DNA from: Streptomyces sp. M41(2017)
GTDB lineage: Bacteria; Actinomycetota; Actinomycetes; Streptomycetales; Streptomycetaceae
Assembly (NCBI RefSeq): GCF_002078175.1
Contig: NZ_MWFK01000001.1
Location: 4,836,001-4,900,000, forward strand
Reading direction: 5' to 3'
Length of the DNA stretch: 64,000 bases
Below are positions 16,535 to 25,719 of the stretch, piece after piece. The notes under the pieces were generated by a model, which saw nothing but the letters and a program-made list of their open reading frames with translations, did not search any database and was not told the DNA's origin. The number at the start of each line of letters is the position of its first letter. Position 1 is the first letter of the stretch. The translations under genes and the position numbers were made by a program.

Positions 16535-17737
16535 CTAGCGTTCGAGGACGAGGGCGAGGCCCTGGCCCACGCCGATGCAGAGGGTGGCGACACCGACCCC
16601 GCCGCCCGCGCGGGCGAGTTGGTGGGCGACGGTGCCGGCGAGGCGGGCGCCCGAGGCGCCGAGGGGGTGACCGAGGGCGATGGCACCGCCCTGCGGGTTG
16701 AGGATCGCCGGGTCGAACGCGGGCCATTCCGCGAGGCATCCGAGCACCTGCGCGGCGAACGCCTCGTTCAGCTCCAGGGTCGACAGGTCGTCGAATCGCC
16801 TGCCCGCCTTGGCGAGCGCGCGCGTCACCGCTTCGACGGGGGCGAGTCCGAAGTACTGCGGGTCGATCGCCGAGACGCCGGTCGAGCGGACCCGGGCGAG
16901 GGGTTCGCGACCGGTGGCCGCGAGACCCTCCTCGTCGACCAGCAGCAGGGCGGCGGCACCGTCGTTGAGGGGCGAGGCGTTCCCCGCCGTCACCGTGCCG
17001 TCTTCCGTGCGGAAGGACGGCTTGAGGCGGGCCATGGCGTCGAGGGACGCGTCCGCGCGCACGCACTCGTCGGCGTCGAACACGACGGGGTCGCCCTTGC
17101 GCGCCGGGAGGGTCAGCGGGGCGATCTCCGCGTCGAACAGGCCCTTGTGCCGGGCCTGTTCCGCCTTCCGGTGGCTGGTGAGGGCGAACTCGTCCTGCTG
17201 TTCCCGGGTGATCCTGTGCTTGTCGGCGATGAGTTCGGCCGACTCCCCGAGGGGGATGGTCCACTGCGGGTCCATCCGCGGGTTGACCATGCGCCAGCCG
17301 AGCGTGGTGGAGTACATCTCGGTGTGCCCGGCGGGGAACGCGCGGTCGCTCTTGGGCAGGACGTAGGGCGCGCGGGTCATCGACTCGACGCCGCCGGCCA
17401 GGACGATCGAGGCGTCGCCGACGGCGATGGCGCGGGCGGCCTGCACGACGGCTTCCAGCCCGGAGGCGCAGAGCCGGTTGACGGTCACGCCCGGTACGGA
17501 GGTGGGGAGTCCGGCGAGGAGCGCGGCCATCCGGCCGACGTTGCGGTTCTCCTCGCCCGCTCCGTTGGCGTTGCCGACGTACACGTCCTCGATCCGCGCC
17601 GGATCCAGGCCGGGTGTGCGGGCGAGGAGTGCACGGATGGCGTGGGCCGCCAGGTCGTCCGGCCGGACACCGGCCAGCGAACCGCCGTACCGGCCGATCG
17701 GTGTCCGTACGGCGTCGACGATGTAGACGTCCTTCAC
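16535..17737 (-). CDS. pcaF: 3-oxoadipyl-CoA thiolase
   Basis: A 400-residue thiolase that cleaves 3-oxoadipyl-CoA to succinyl-CoA and acetyl-CoA, the last step of the pathway. The nucleophile is Cys90 (NRLCASGLEAV); GGAIALGHPLGASGAR holds the histidine and CIGVGQG the second cysteine. The GTG start at 17737 overlaps the pcaJ stop (GTGA). Assignment as PcaF rather than a general thiolase rests on its position between pcaIJ and pcaHG. Confidence 0.93.
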   Translation of the reverse strand: MKDVYIVDAVRTPIGRYGGSLAGVRPDDLAAHAIRALLARTPGLDPARIEDVYVGNANGAGEENRNVGRMAALLAGLPTSVPGVTVNRLCASGLEAVVQAARAIAVGDASIVLAGGVESMTRAPYVLPKSDRAFPAGHTEMYSTTLGWRMVNPRMDPQWTIPLGESAELIADKHRITREQQDEFALTSHRKAEQARHKGLFDAEIAPLTLPARKGDPVVFDADECVRADASLDAMARLKPSFRTEDGTVTAGNASPLNDGAAALLLVDEEGLAATGREPLARVRSTGVSAIDPQYFGLAPVEAVTRALAKAGRRFDDLSTLELNEAFAAQVLGCLAEWPAFDPAILNPQGGAIALGHPLGASGARLAGTVAHQLARAGGGVGVATLCIGVGQGLALVLER

Positions 17738-18381
17738 GACGGGATCTCCTCGGTGACGCGGACTTCGGCTGCGGTCTTCGCGGTGATCTCCTCGACCGTG
17801 ACACCGGGGGCGGTCTCCACCAGCACCAGGCCCTCGTCGGTGACGTCGAGGACGCCGAGGTCGGTGATGATCCGGTCGACGCACGCCTTCCCGGTGAGCG
17901 GCAGCCCGCACTCGCGCAGGATCTTCGGGGAACCGTCCTTCGCGGTGTGGGTCATCACCACGATGACCCTGCGGGCGCCGTGGACGAGGTCCATCGCGCC
18001 GCCGATGCCGGTGATGAGCTTTCCCGGGACGGCCCAGTTGGCGAGGTCGCCGCCCGCGGACACCTGCATCGCGCCGAGCACCGCCACGTCGATGTGCCCG
18101 CCCCGGATCATCCCGAAGGACAAGGCGGAGTCGAAGTACGCGGCGCCGGGCAGGACCGTGACGGTCTCCTTGCCGGCGTTGATCAGGTCGGGGTCGACCT
18201 CGTCCTCGGTGGGGTAGGGGCCGGTGCCCAGGATGCCGTTCTCCGACTCCAGGATCACCTCGACGCCCGGCGGCAGGTGGTTGGGGATCAGCGTCGGCAG
18301 GCCGATGCCGAGGTTCACGTACTGGCCGTCCGCGAGTTCCCGCGCGGCCCGGGCCGCCATCTCTTCCCTGCTCCAGGCCAT
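17734..18381 (-). CDS. pcaJ: 3-oxoadipate CoA-transferase subunit B
   Basis: A 215-residue beta subunit that transfers CoA from succinyl-CoA to 3-oxoadipate. The catalytic glutamate lies in ILESENGILGTGP, the signature of family I CoA transferase B subunits. Its ATG overlaps the pcaI stop by one base and its stop overlaps pcaF, so stoichiometric expression is expected. Confidence 0.93.
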   Translation of the reverse strand: MAWSREEMAARAARELADGQYVNLGIGLPTLIPNHLPPGVEVILESENGILGTGPYPTEDEVDPDLINAGKETVTVLPGAAYFDSALSFGMIRGGHIDVAVLGAMQVSAGGDLANWAVPGKLITGIGGAMDLVHGARRVIVVMTHTAKDGSPKILRECGLPLTGKACVDRIITDLGVLDVTDEGLVLVETAPGVTVEEITAKTAAEVRVTEEIPS

Positions 18382-19163
18382 CAGCCGCTCACCCTTCCGT
18401 CGGCGGCGGGCGCCGAGACAGTCCGCTTCTCGATCATCTTGGCGTTCGCCTGCGCGGGCGAGAGCGCCACGACCCGCTGCACGAAGATGCCCGGCAGATG
18501 CACCGCGTCCGGGTCGATCGCCCCCGGTTCGACCAGTTCCTCGACCTCCGCGATCGTGACCCGTCCCGCCATCGCCGCGAGCGGGTTGAAGTTCCGCGAG
18601 GACTTGTTGAAGACGAGGTTGCCGTGCCGGTCCCCCCTCGCGGCACGGACCAGTGCGAAGTCCGTGCGGATGCCGCGCTCCAGCACGTACGGGGTGCCGT
18701 CGAAGTCGCGTACCTCCTTCGGCGGGGAGGCCAGCGTGACACCGCCCGAGCCGTCGTACCGCCAGGGCAGGCCGCCCTCGGCGACCTGGGTGCCGACGCC
18801 GGCGGGCGTGTAGAAGGCGGGGATCCCGGCGCCGCCCGCACGGAGCCGCTCGGCGAGCGTGCCCTGCGGGATCATCTCGACCTCCAGCTCGCCGGCCAGG
18901 TACTGACGCGCGAACTCCTTGTTCGCCCCGATGTAGGAGCCCGTGACGCGGGCGATCCGCCCCGCCGCCAGCAGGACCGCGAGCCCGGACTCCATGGCTC
19001 CGCAGTTGTTGGAGACCACGCCGAGCTCGCGGACCCCCCGCTCGTGGAGCGCCTCGATCAGCACGTTCGGCACACCGCTGAGGCCGAAGCCACCGACCGC
19101 GAGTGTCGCGCCGTCCGGCACATCGGCCACCGCCTCCAGCGCCGTGGCGACCACCTTGTCCAT
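18381..19163 (-). CDS. pcaI: 3-oxoadipate CoA-transferase subunit A
   Basis: A 260-residue alpha subunit with the VGGFGLSGVPN segment of family I CoA transferases and the later YVLERGIRTDFALVRA stretch. It is the first gene of the seven-gene pca operon (I-J-F-H-G-B-L). The promoter region upstream contains a dyad (19200-19224) overlapping a TAATTT box, placing control at the divergent MarR regulator. Confidence 0.93.
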   Translation of the reverse strand: MDKVVATALEAVADVPDGATLAVGGFGLSGVPNVLIEALHERGVRELGVVSNNCGAMESGLAVLLAAGRIARVTGSYIGANKEFARQYLAGELEVEMIPQGTLAERLRAGGAGIPAFYTPAGVGTQVAEGGLPWRYDGSGGVTLASPPKEVRDFDGTPYVLERGIRTDFALVRAARGDRHGNLVFNKSSRNFNPLAAMAGRVTIAEVEELVEPGAIDPDAVHLPGIFVQRVVALSPAQANAKMIEKRTVSAPAADGRVSG

Positions 19164-19199
19164 CCGCGAAGCCCCATCTCTCCCGAGCGCCCGGCCCTC

Positions 19200-19224
19200 A
19201 AATTACTCAGGGCACTGATTATTT
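19200..19224 (-). promoter_or_regulatory. pcaI promoter with MarR-type dyad
   Basis: AAATTACTCAG (19200-19210) and CTGATTATTT (19215-19224) form an imperfect dyad in an AT-rich island. On the minus strand TAATTT (19205-19200) can serve as the -10 box, about 36 bases before pcaI. Binding of the divergent PcaV here would block transcription. Confidence 0.55.
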
Positions 19225-19333
19225 CTCCGAGGTTTCCCACACGCTGCCACCGCGGCTCGCGGACGTCAATACCCCCTGTGGCGCCTCGGTTGTGATGCGG
19301 TCGCACGGTGGGACAGGAGCGAGTGGGCGGGGT

Positions 19334-19354
19334 ATCGTTCAGTACACAGACGAT
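19334..19354 (+). promoter_or_regulatory. Second dyad ahead of pcaV
   Basis: ATCGT (19334-19338) and ACGAT (19350-19354) flank TCAGTACACAG, about 55 bases before pcaV. It is a plausible second regulator site or part of the pcaV promoter. Confidence 0.4.
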
Positions 19355-19408
19355 TCATGACGTGGTGGCGCGTAACCGGATGCGCGTACCGGAACCCGAG
19401 GAGCGCAC

Positions 19409-19873
19409 ATGGCCGCGGTGGATCTCTCCACCCACCCCGGGCACCTGGCCCGGCGACTCCAGCAGGCCCACTACCTGCTGTGGAACACGATGGTCTCCGA
19501 GGAGATCACCTCGCCCCAGTTCGCGGTCCTGAACGCGCTGGTGGCCGAGCCCGGCCTCGACCAGCGCACGGTGGGGGAGCGTGTCGGGCTCGACCGGTCC
19601 ACCATCGCCGAGGTCATCAGCCGGCTCGGGCGCCGCGGGCTGCTCGACAAGGTGCGCGACCCGCAGGACGGCCGGCGCTTCCTGCTCCGGCTCACCGACG
19701 AGGGGCTGCGCACCCACCGCAGGCTGACCGTGCGCACCGCGCGGATGAACCAGGTCTTCCTCGGTCCGCTCTCCGCCGCGGAACAGACCCTCTTCTTCGA
19801 CCTCATCCAGCGGGTCGCGGACGCAGCCGAGGGACTCCGCAACCCCGCGGAACCCCTCGGTGCCCGGCAGTAG
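19409..19873 (+). CDS. pcaV: MarR-family repressor of the pca operon
   Basis: A 154-residue winged-helix regulator. The DNA-binding part is visible in TVGERVGLDRSTIAEVISRLGRRGLLDKVRDPQDGRR (quoted in part). Arg15 (HLARRLQQAHYLLW) falls where, to my knowledge, S. coelicolor PcaV uses Arg15 to bind protocatechuate and related ligands. It is divergent from pcaI, the arrangement of the pca cluster in that species. A GAGGAG ribosome site precedes the ATG. Release of the repressor by protocatechuate would induce the operon. Confidence 0.9.
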   Translation: MAAVDLSTHPGHLARRLQQAHYLLWNTMVSEEITSPQFAVLNALVAEPGLDQRTVGERVGLDRSTIAEVISRLGRRGLLDKVRDPQDGRRFLLRLTDEGLRTHRRLTVRTARMNQVFLGPLSAAEQTLFFDLIQRVADAAEGLRNPAEPLGARQ

Positions 19874-19893
19874 CGACCCGCCGCCGTCTCCGC

Positions 19894-20895
19894 TCACGCC
19901 TTGGCGAAGACGACCCAGACCTGTCCGCGGGCGAAGTTCATCGGCGCGCCGTCCGGCGTCGTGAAGTCCGTCCCGTGCGACGCCTCGGACCGGTTCCAGT
20001 CGGCGTCGTACGCCCGGCCGTCGCGCAGCACCGTCGCGGTCCCCGAACCGACCGACTCGGTGTACGGCGTGTTGTTGCCGAGGACGTCGTGGTACTTGGA
20101 CGAACGCACCTTGACGTACTGGATGACCACCGTCGCCGGCGCGACCGAGGTGCCCTCCGTGGTGACGGTCGGCGTGCCGTCCATGGCCACCGTCCAGCGC
20201 TTGCGCTCGGCGGACCAGGTGAAGGTGAACCGGGCCGACGGGAACTTCACCGTACGGGAGGTCTCGGGGGTCCCTCCGGCGGGCGCCGAGCCGAAGCGGA
20301 AGCCCGTGCTGAGCGCGGCGTCGCCCGGCGCGTCCCCGACGAGCCGCTGCGGGCGCAGATACAGGTTGTGCGGCGCGGCCTTGTCGTTGCCCCGGTACCA
20401 GGCGTCCGGCACCTTCCCCGGAAGCTGCGGGTGCAGCGGTGCCTTGTCGATCAGCGGCAGCAGTTTGTGCTGGGCCCCCGAGAAGGCGAGCGTCGGCTCG
20501 TCGAACTGTCTCAGCAGCTCCAGATCCGACTCACGGGCGCTGCGCACCGGGCCGACGGCCTTCGGGAAGGTGCTCGCGAACACCGCCATCAGCCGGCTCA
20601 GACCGCCTTCCACCTGCTCCGCGTACACCACGTCCGCCGCGTCGAGGCCGGTCTGCGGACGGGCCGCGGCCACGTTGTCGATCTTCACCGCGAGCACCGA
20701 ACCGGTCCTCGCGGTGGGGCTCGCGCTGTCGCTCGGACCGGTGCTCGGCACCCGGGCCCTGCCGTCGTCGGTCGGGCCGCCGCCCCTGCCGTCCCCCGCG
20801 GTGCAGCCCGTCATCAGGGAGCCCGTCACCGTGACGGCCAGCAGTGCCGCCGTCCATGCGCCGCGCCGCGTCCGCACCATCTCTCGCATGCCCAC
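19894..20895 (-). CDS. DUF3048 domain-containing lipoprotein
   Basis: A 333-residue exported protein. The N-terminus has a positively charged region, a hydrophobic core and a lipobox (GSLMTGC), so it should be lipid-anchored on the cell surface. A low-complexity Ser/Thr/Asp stretch leads to the DUF3048 N domain (VLAVKIDNVAAARPQTGLDAADVVY) and C domain (about 210-330). The family resembles YerB of Bacillus; its role is unknown. Three possible starts exist: GTG 20895, ATG 20889 and ATG 20880; none has an ideal ribosome site. Confidence 0.85.
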   Translation of the reverse strand: MGMREMVRTRRGAWTAALLAVTVTGSLMTGCTAGDGRGGGPTDDGRARVPSTGPSDSASPTARTGSVLAVKIDNVAAARPQTGLDAADVVYAEQVEGGLSRLMAVFASTFPKAVGPVRSARESDLELLRQFDEPTLAFSGAQHKLLPLIDKAPLHPQLPGKVPDAWYRGNDKAAPHNLYLRPQRLVGDAPGDAALSTGFRFGSAPAGGTPETSRTVKFPSARFTFTWSAERKRWTVAMDGTPTVTTEGTSVAPATVVIQYVKVRSSKYHDVLGNNTPYTESVGSGTATVLRDGRAYDADWNRSEASHGTDFTTPDGAPMNFARGQVWVVFAKA

Positions 20896-21056
20896 CGTGC
20901 CACCCGTCTCGTACCGTCGATTGTGCGTTCATCAGTTCATCGGTGGCCATACCCGATCGTTTCTGATTGCGCGCGTCGACTGGGCCGATCGGCTCAGCGA
21001 GATGATCGGGGGAGAGTGAACCGGAACCGCGGAAGCCTCCGTTCCACGTCCCGCGG

Positions 21057-22127
21057 TCAGTCCTGCGGCCCGAAGATCTCCGCCAGGTCGTAGCCCACCG
21101 GCTCCTCCAGTTGTCCGTACGTACAGCTCTCCGCGGTCCGGTCCGGGCGCCATCGGCGGAACCGGGCGGTGTGCCGGAACCGGGCGCCGTTCTCCATGTG
21201 GTCGTACGCCACCTCCGCCACCCGCTCGGGCCTGACCGGCACCCACGACAGGTCCTTCTTCCCCGACCACCTGCTCGGCGCGCCCGGCAGCCGCGCCGAG
21301 GCGTGCGCGGACTCCTCGGCCCAGGCCGCCCACGGATGCTCCGAGGCGTCCTCCAGACGCAGCGGCTCCAGCTCCTCCACCAGCTCCGCGCGCCGCTTCA
21401 TCGTGAACGCGGCGCTCACCCCGACGTGCTGGAGCGTGCCCCGGTCGTCGTACAGACCGAGCAGCAGCGACCCGACGACCGGCCCGCTCTTGTGGAAGCG
21501 GTACCCGGCGACGACGACGTCCGCCGTCCGCTCGTGCTTGATCTTGAACATGGCCCGCTCGTCCCGCAGGTACGGCGACGTGAGCGGCTTGGCGACCACC
21601 CCGTCGAGACCCGCGCCCTCGTACTGCTCGAACCACCGCTGCGCCACCGCGCGGTCCCTGGTCGCCGGCGCCAGGTGCACCGGCGCGGTCACGCCGGACA
21701 GGGCCGTCACCAGCAGTGCCCGCCGGTCGCCCAGCGGGACATCCAGGAGCGACTCGTCGGCCAGGGCCAGCAGGTCGAACGCCACGAAGGAGGCCGGAGT
21801 GCGCTCGGCGAGCGTCCTGACCCGTGAGTCCGCCGGGTGGATCCGCTCGGTGAGCGCGTCGAAGTCGAGCCGGCCGTCCCGGGCGATCACGATCTCGCCG
21901 TCCATCACGCAGCGCTCCGGCAGCCGATCGAGCAGCGCCTCGACCAGCTCCGGGAAATACCTGGTCAGCGGCTTGCCGGTGCGGCTCCCGATCTCCAGCT
22001 CCGCGCCGTCCCGGTACACGATGGCCCGGAAACCGTCCCACTTGGCCTCGTAGTGCATGTCCGGCGGGATCTTCGCGACGGACTTGGCGAGCATCGGCTT
22101 CACGGGCGGCATCACCGGCAGGTCCAT
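21057..22127 (-). CDS. ATP-dependent DNA ligase (LigC/LigD ligase-domain type)
   Basis: A 356-residue ligase that seals nicks after AMP transfer to Lys29 in EAKWDGFRA. Motif III/IIIa is visible around ASFVAFDLLA, motif IV in GLDGVVAKPL and motif V in AMFKIKHERTADVVV. The C-terminal OB-fold runs from about residue 215. It corresponds to the ligase module of LigD, here a separate gene divergent from the polymerase module at 22202. It is expected to act in Ku-dependent end joining or gap repair. No Ku gene is in the window. Confidence 0.92.
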   Translation of the reverse strand: MDLPVMPPVKPMLAKSVAKIPPDMHYEAKWDGFRAIVYRDGAELEIGSRTGKPLTRYFPELVEALLDRLPERCVMDGEIVIARDGRLDFDALTERIHPADSRVRTLAERTPASFVAFDLLALADESLLDVPLGDRRALLVTALSGVTAPVHLAPATRDRAVAQRWFEQYEGAGLDGVVAKPLTSPYLRDERAMFKIKHERTADVVVAGYRFHKSGPVVGSLLLGLYDDRGTLQHVGVSAAFTMKRRAELVEELEPLRLEDASEHPWAAWAEESAHASARLPGAPSRWSGKKDLSWVPVRPERVAEVAYDHMENGARFRHTARFRRWRPDRTAESCTYGQLEEPVGYDLAEIFGPQD

Positions 22128-22188
22128 GCTCCGATTCTCCGCGCAACCGCGGGCATCCGCCCGGTGTGCGGGGCCACGGCACTGCGCC

Positions 22189-22201
22189 TACCGTGGCTCG
22201 C
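22189..22201 (+). promoter_or_regulatory. -10 box of leaderless LigD-polymerase gene
   Basis: TACCGT at 22189-22194 lies seven bases before the ATG at 22202, with no ribosome-binding site between, so a leaderless mRNA is expected. Confidence 0.5.
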
Positions 22202-23233
22202 ATGGGCGATGCGGTGGAACTCGAGGCAGCCGGCAGGACCGTACGTCTGTCCAGTCCGGGCAAGATCTTCTTCCCGGAGCGCGGCTTCACGAAGCTGGAC
22301 CTCGCCCAGTACTACCTGGCCGTCGGTGACGGCATCCTGCGCGCCCTGCGCAACCGCCCCACCACCCTGGAGCGCTATCCCGACGGCGTGGCGGGCGAGT
22401 CCTTCTTCCAGAAGCGGGCGCCCAAGAACATGCCCGACTGGATCCCCACCGCCCACATCACCTTCCCCAGCGGGCGCAGCGCCGACGAGATGTGCCCCAC
22501 CGAGCCGGCCGCCGTCCTCTGGGCCGCGCAGTTCGGCACGCTCACCTTCCACCCGTGGCCGGTACGCCGCGACGACGTCGACCGGCCCGACGAACTCCGC
22601 ATCGACCTCGACCCGCAGCCCGGCACCGACTACACGGACGCGGTCCGCGCCGCCCACGAGCTGCGCCAGGTGCTCCACGACTACGGCGACCTGCGCGGCT
22701 GGCCCAAGACCTCCGGGGGCCGCGGCCTGCACGTCTTCGTGCCGATCCAGCCGCGCTGGACCTTCACCCAGGTACGCCGGGCGGCCATCGCCGTCGGCCG
22801 CGAACTCGAACGCCGGATGCCCGACCACGTCACCACCGCCTGGTGGAAGGAGGAGCGGGGCGAGAAGATCTTCGTGGACTACAACCAGACCGCGCGGGAC
22901 CGCACCATCGCCTCCGCCTACTCCGTGCGCCCCCGGCCGCACGCGCCCGTCTCCGCGCCGCTGCGCTGGGACGAGGTGGACGACGCCCGGCCGCGCGACT
23001 TCGACCTGGCGACGATGCCGGCCCGCTTCGCCGAACTCGGCGACGTGCACGCCGACATGGACGATCACGCCTTCTCGCTGGAGGCCCTGCTGGAGCTCGC
23101 GAGCCGCGACGAGCACGACCACGGCCTCGGCGATCTCCCGTATCCGCCCGAGTACCCGAAGATGCCGGGCGAGCCGAAGCGGGTCCAGCCGAGCCGCGCC
23201 CGGCACGAGGACGCGGAGCCGCCCGGCGCCTGA
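22202..23233 (+). CDS. LigD-type non-homologous end-joining polymerase
   Basis: A 343-residue primase-polymerase of the LigD POL family, which fills gaps with ribonucleotides during end joining. The catalytic aspartates are Asp135 and Asp137 (RIDLDPQPG). The SGGRGLHVFVPI and VDYNQTARDRTIASAYSVR segments are also family hallmarks. It is divergent from the ligase gene with only 74 bases between them, so the two LigD modules are split but adjacent. The nuclease module of LigD is absent here. The ATG at 22202 is chosen over 22166 because of the -10 box. Confidence 0.92.
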   Translation: MGDAVELEAAGRTVRLSSPGKIFFPERGFTKLDLAQYYLAVGDGILRALRNRPTTLERYPDGVAGESFFQKRAPKNMPDWIPTAHITFPSGRSADEMCPTEPAAVLWAAQFGTLTFHPWPVRRDDVDRPDELRIDLDPQPGTDYTDAVRAAHELRQVLHDYGDLRGWPKTSGGRGLHVFVPIQPRWTFTQVRRAAIAVGRELERRMPDHVTTAWWKEERGEKIFVDYNQTARDRTIASAYSVRPRPHAPVSAPLRWDEVDDARPRDFDLATMPARFAELGDVHADMDDHAFSLEALLELASRDEHDHGLGDLPYPPEYPKMPGEPKRVQPSRARHEDAEPPGA

Positions 23234-23438
23234 GCGGTCCCCGCCCGAAGCGATCGCCGCGACGGGAGTGGCCACCCGGGCGGGCGCCTCGGACCGCCCC
23301 GTCGCGCCCGCCGGGAGTGCCGCCCTCGCCGGCGGCCCGGAACGGCCGTCCCGCACAGCGGGGTTCGCGCTGATCCGCACGGCACCCCCGGTCGCGGCGC
23401 GGCTATCCTGATCCGCATCCGCCGAGGAGGTGCCCCGC

Positions 23439-24473
23439 ATGACCGAGACCGTGTCGCGCCCCACGCTGGAGGCCGTGGCCGCGCGGGCCGGGGTCTCCCG
23501 GGCCACCGTGTCCCGGGTGGTGAACGGCGGCGACGGGGTGCGAGAACCCCTCGTGGAGCGGGTGCGCCGAGCCGTCGAGGAACTCGGCTACGTGCCGAAC
23601 CAGGCCGCGCGCAGCCTGGTCACCCGCCGCCACGACGCCGTCGCCGTCGTGATCGCCGAACCGGAGACCCGGGTCTTCGCGGACCCTTTCTTCGCCCATC
23701 AACTCCGCGGCATCAGCAAGGAACTGACGGCGCACGACTCGCAACTCGTGCTGCTGCTGACGGAGGGCCGCGACGACCACGCGCGCGTGGCCCGCTATCT
23801 CGCGGGCGGCCACGTCGACGGAGCGCTCGTCTTCTCGCTGCACCTCGACGACCCGCTGCCCGGCCTGATCCACGGGGCGGGCGTGCCCACCGTGTTCGGC
23901 GGGCGGCCCGACTGGGGCGGCAGCGACCGGGAGTCGCTGTACGTCGACTGCGACAACCGGGGTGGTGCCCGCGAGGCCGTACGCCACCTCGTCGGCCTCG
24001 GCCGCACCCGCATCGCCCACATCACCGGCGCCCTCGACCAGACCTCCGCCGTCGACCGCCTCGACGGCTTCCGGGACGTCGTGGGCGAGGTCGACCCGGC
24101 GCTCGTGGCGGAGGGCGACTTCACGCCCTCCGGCGGCGAACGCGCGATGCGGGAACTGCTGGAGCGCCGCCCGGACGTGGACGCCGTGTTCGTGGCGAAC
24201 GACCTGTCGGCCCTCGGCGTGCTGCGCGTCCTGCGCGAGGCCGGGCGGCGCGTCCCCGAGGACGTCGCCGTGATCGGCTTCGACGACATGCTGCCGATCG
24301 CCGAGCAGACCGACCCGCCGCTGACGACGGTCCGTCAGGACATAGAGGAGATGGGCCGGTTGATGGCCCGGCTGCTGATCCGCGGCCTGGAGGGCGCGAC
24401 GGGGACGGACACCGACCCCGAACGCTCCGGTGTCGTCCTGCCGACGACCGTGGTGGTCCGCGGCTCGGCGTGA
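23439..24473 (+). CDS. LacI-family transcriptional regulator
   Basis: A 344-residue repressor. The N-terminal helix-turn-helix is VAARAGVSRATVSRVVNGG (residues 14-32), followed by the hinge helix NQAARSLVTRR. The periplasmic-binding-protein-like ligand domain (about 65-340) includes VFVANDLSALGVLRVL and IGFDDMLPIAEQTDPPLTT. An ideal GAGGAGG lies eight bases before the ATG, and TATCCT at 23404 may be the -10 box. No sugar-utilisation gene is adjacent, so its target is not evident. Confidence 0.9.
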   Translation: MTETVSRPTLEAVAARAGVSRATVSRVVNGGDGVREPLVERVRRAVEELGYVPNQAARSLVTRRHDAVAVVIAEPETRVFADPFFAHQLRGISKELTAHDSQLVLLLTEGRDDHARVARYLAGGHVDGALVFSLHLDDPLPGLIHGAGVPTVFGGRPDWGGSDRESLYVDCDNRGGAREAVRHLVGLGRTRIAHITGALDQTSAVDRLDGFRDVVGEVDPALVAEGDFTPSGGERAMRELLERRPDVDAVFVANDLSALGVLRVLREAGRRVPEDVAVIGFDDMLPIAEQTDPPLTTVRQDIEEMGRLMARLLIRGLEGATGTDTDPERSGVVLPTTVVVRGSA

Positions 24474-24655
24474 TCCGGCCGGACCGGCCCCGATCGGAAC
24501 GGCCGGCCGGCGGAACGGCTCCGATCGGACCGACCGACGGGCCGGGCGCGGATTCCGGCAGGGCCGAACGCGCGGGGGCCGCCCTGGAACGCACCGGGGA
24601 CGGCTCCCCTCGATTCGGATCCGCGACCCCGGTCCGAGTGCCTCCGGGTGCCGGA

Positions 24656-25447
24656 TCAGCCCTGCTGCTGCGCGCTCTTGATCACCGCGAAGCGCGCCCC
24701 GTACGGATCCGTGAGCCGGGCGGCGCGGCCGACGCCCTCCAGGTCGGTCGCGGGCATCCGCACCGTGCCGCCGAGTTCCCGCGCCTTCGCGACCACGGTG
24801 TCCGTGTCGGCGACCTCGATGTACGGCAGCCAGTACGCCCCGGAAGCGGCCTCGACCGGGTCGTCGGCGAGCGGGACGATGCCACCGAACATGTCCTCCG
24901 CCTCCGAACCGGCAGGATTGACGCAGGTGTAGACGCCGCCGGGGAACGGGGCCGCCGAAGTCTCCCAGCCGAACACCGCGTTGTAGAACGCGGCGGCCGC
25001 CGGGAGGTCCGGGGTGTACAGCTCGACCCAGCACAGCGAACCCGGGTCCGTGGCGAGCCCCAGTCCCTTGGTCCGGGCCGGCTGCCAGATGCCGAAGTGC
25101 ACGCCCGCCTTGTCGGCGAGCATCGCCATGCGGCCCTCGCCCATCACGTCCATGGGCGGCATCAGCACGGCGCCCTTCGCCTGCTCCACCGCCTTGGCCG
25201 TGGACTCGGCGTCCGCGCTCCGGAAATACACGTTCCAGGACGGCGGGCCCTGCTCGGGGGTGGTCTGCATGCCGCCGGCGACGGTCTTCCCGTCGATCTG
25301 GAAGAAGCCGTAACCGCCGGCGTCGGGTCCCGCCGACGTGAACTGCCAGCCGAACAGGGCTCGGTAGAAGGAGATGGCGCCGTCGAGATCGGATGTGCCT
25401 ACGTCCAGCCAGTTCGGCGAGCCGTCGACGAAACGGGTGGTGAGCAT
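24656..25447 (-). CDS. VOC (glyoxalase/dioxygenase-fold) family protein, two modules
   Basis: A 263-residue protein made of two vicinal-oxygen-chelate modules of about 120 residues. The first begins PNWLDVGTSDLDGAISFYRALFGWQF and the second CWVELYTPDLPAAAAFYNAVFGW, given here in part. Both have the FY..FGW core typical of this Streptomyces subgroup, often annotated as hydroxylase or glyoxalase without proof. An AAAGGAGG ribosome site favours the second of two adjacent ATGs (25447 rather than 25450). Neighbours give no clue to the substrate. Confidence 0.85.
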   Translation of the reverse strand: MLTTRFVDGSPNWLDVGTSDLDGAISFYRALFGWQFTSAGPDAGGYGFFQIDGKTVAGGMQTTPEQGPPSWNVYFRSADAESTAKAVEQAKGAVLMPPMDVMGEGRMAMLADKAGVHFGIWQPARTKGLGLATDPGSLCWVELYTPDLPAAAAFYNAVFGWETSAAPFPGGVYTCVNPAGSEAEDMFGGIVPLADDPVEAASGAYWLPYIEVADTDTVVAKARELGGTVRMPATDLEGVGRAARLTDPYGARFAVIKSAQQQG

Positions 25448-25719
25448 CATTGCCCTCCTTTGAGGGGTCCCGCTGCCTTTGGTACCGAGTCTTCCACCGC
25501 CCGCCGACCGGCGCGGCCGGGACGCGCACTCCCGTCCCGAGACCCCCGCGCCACTACGCTCGGTGTCCGGGCGGATCCGCATGGTTCTCCTCGTCCCCCG
25601 CGCGCCGCCGTGCCCGGGACCGTCCCGCCGGGGCATCATCAGGGCCGCCGGGGGCGTCGGAACGCCGCGTTGATCCCGCGTTGATCGAACGTTTTTCGCG
25701 GCGGGGCACGATCCTGAGC

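Noticed and set aside
15848..18217. Plus-strand frame of 789 codons through the pca operon
   Set aside because: Antisense to pcaH, pcaF and pcaJ, which have intact catalytic residues and overlapping starts and stops.
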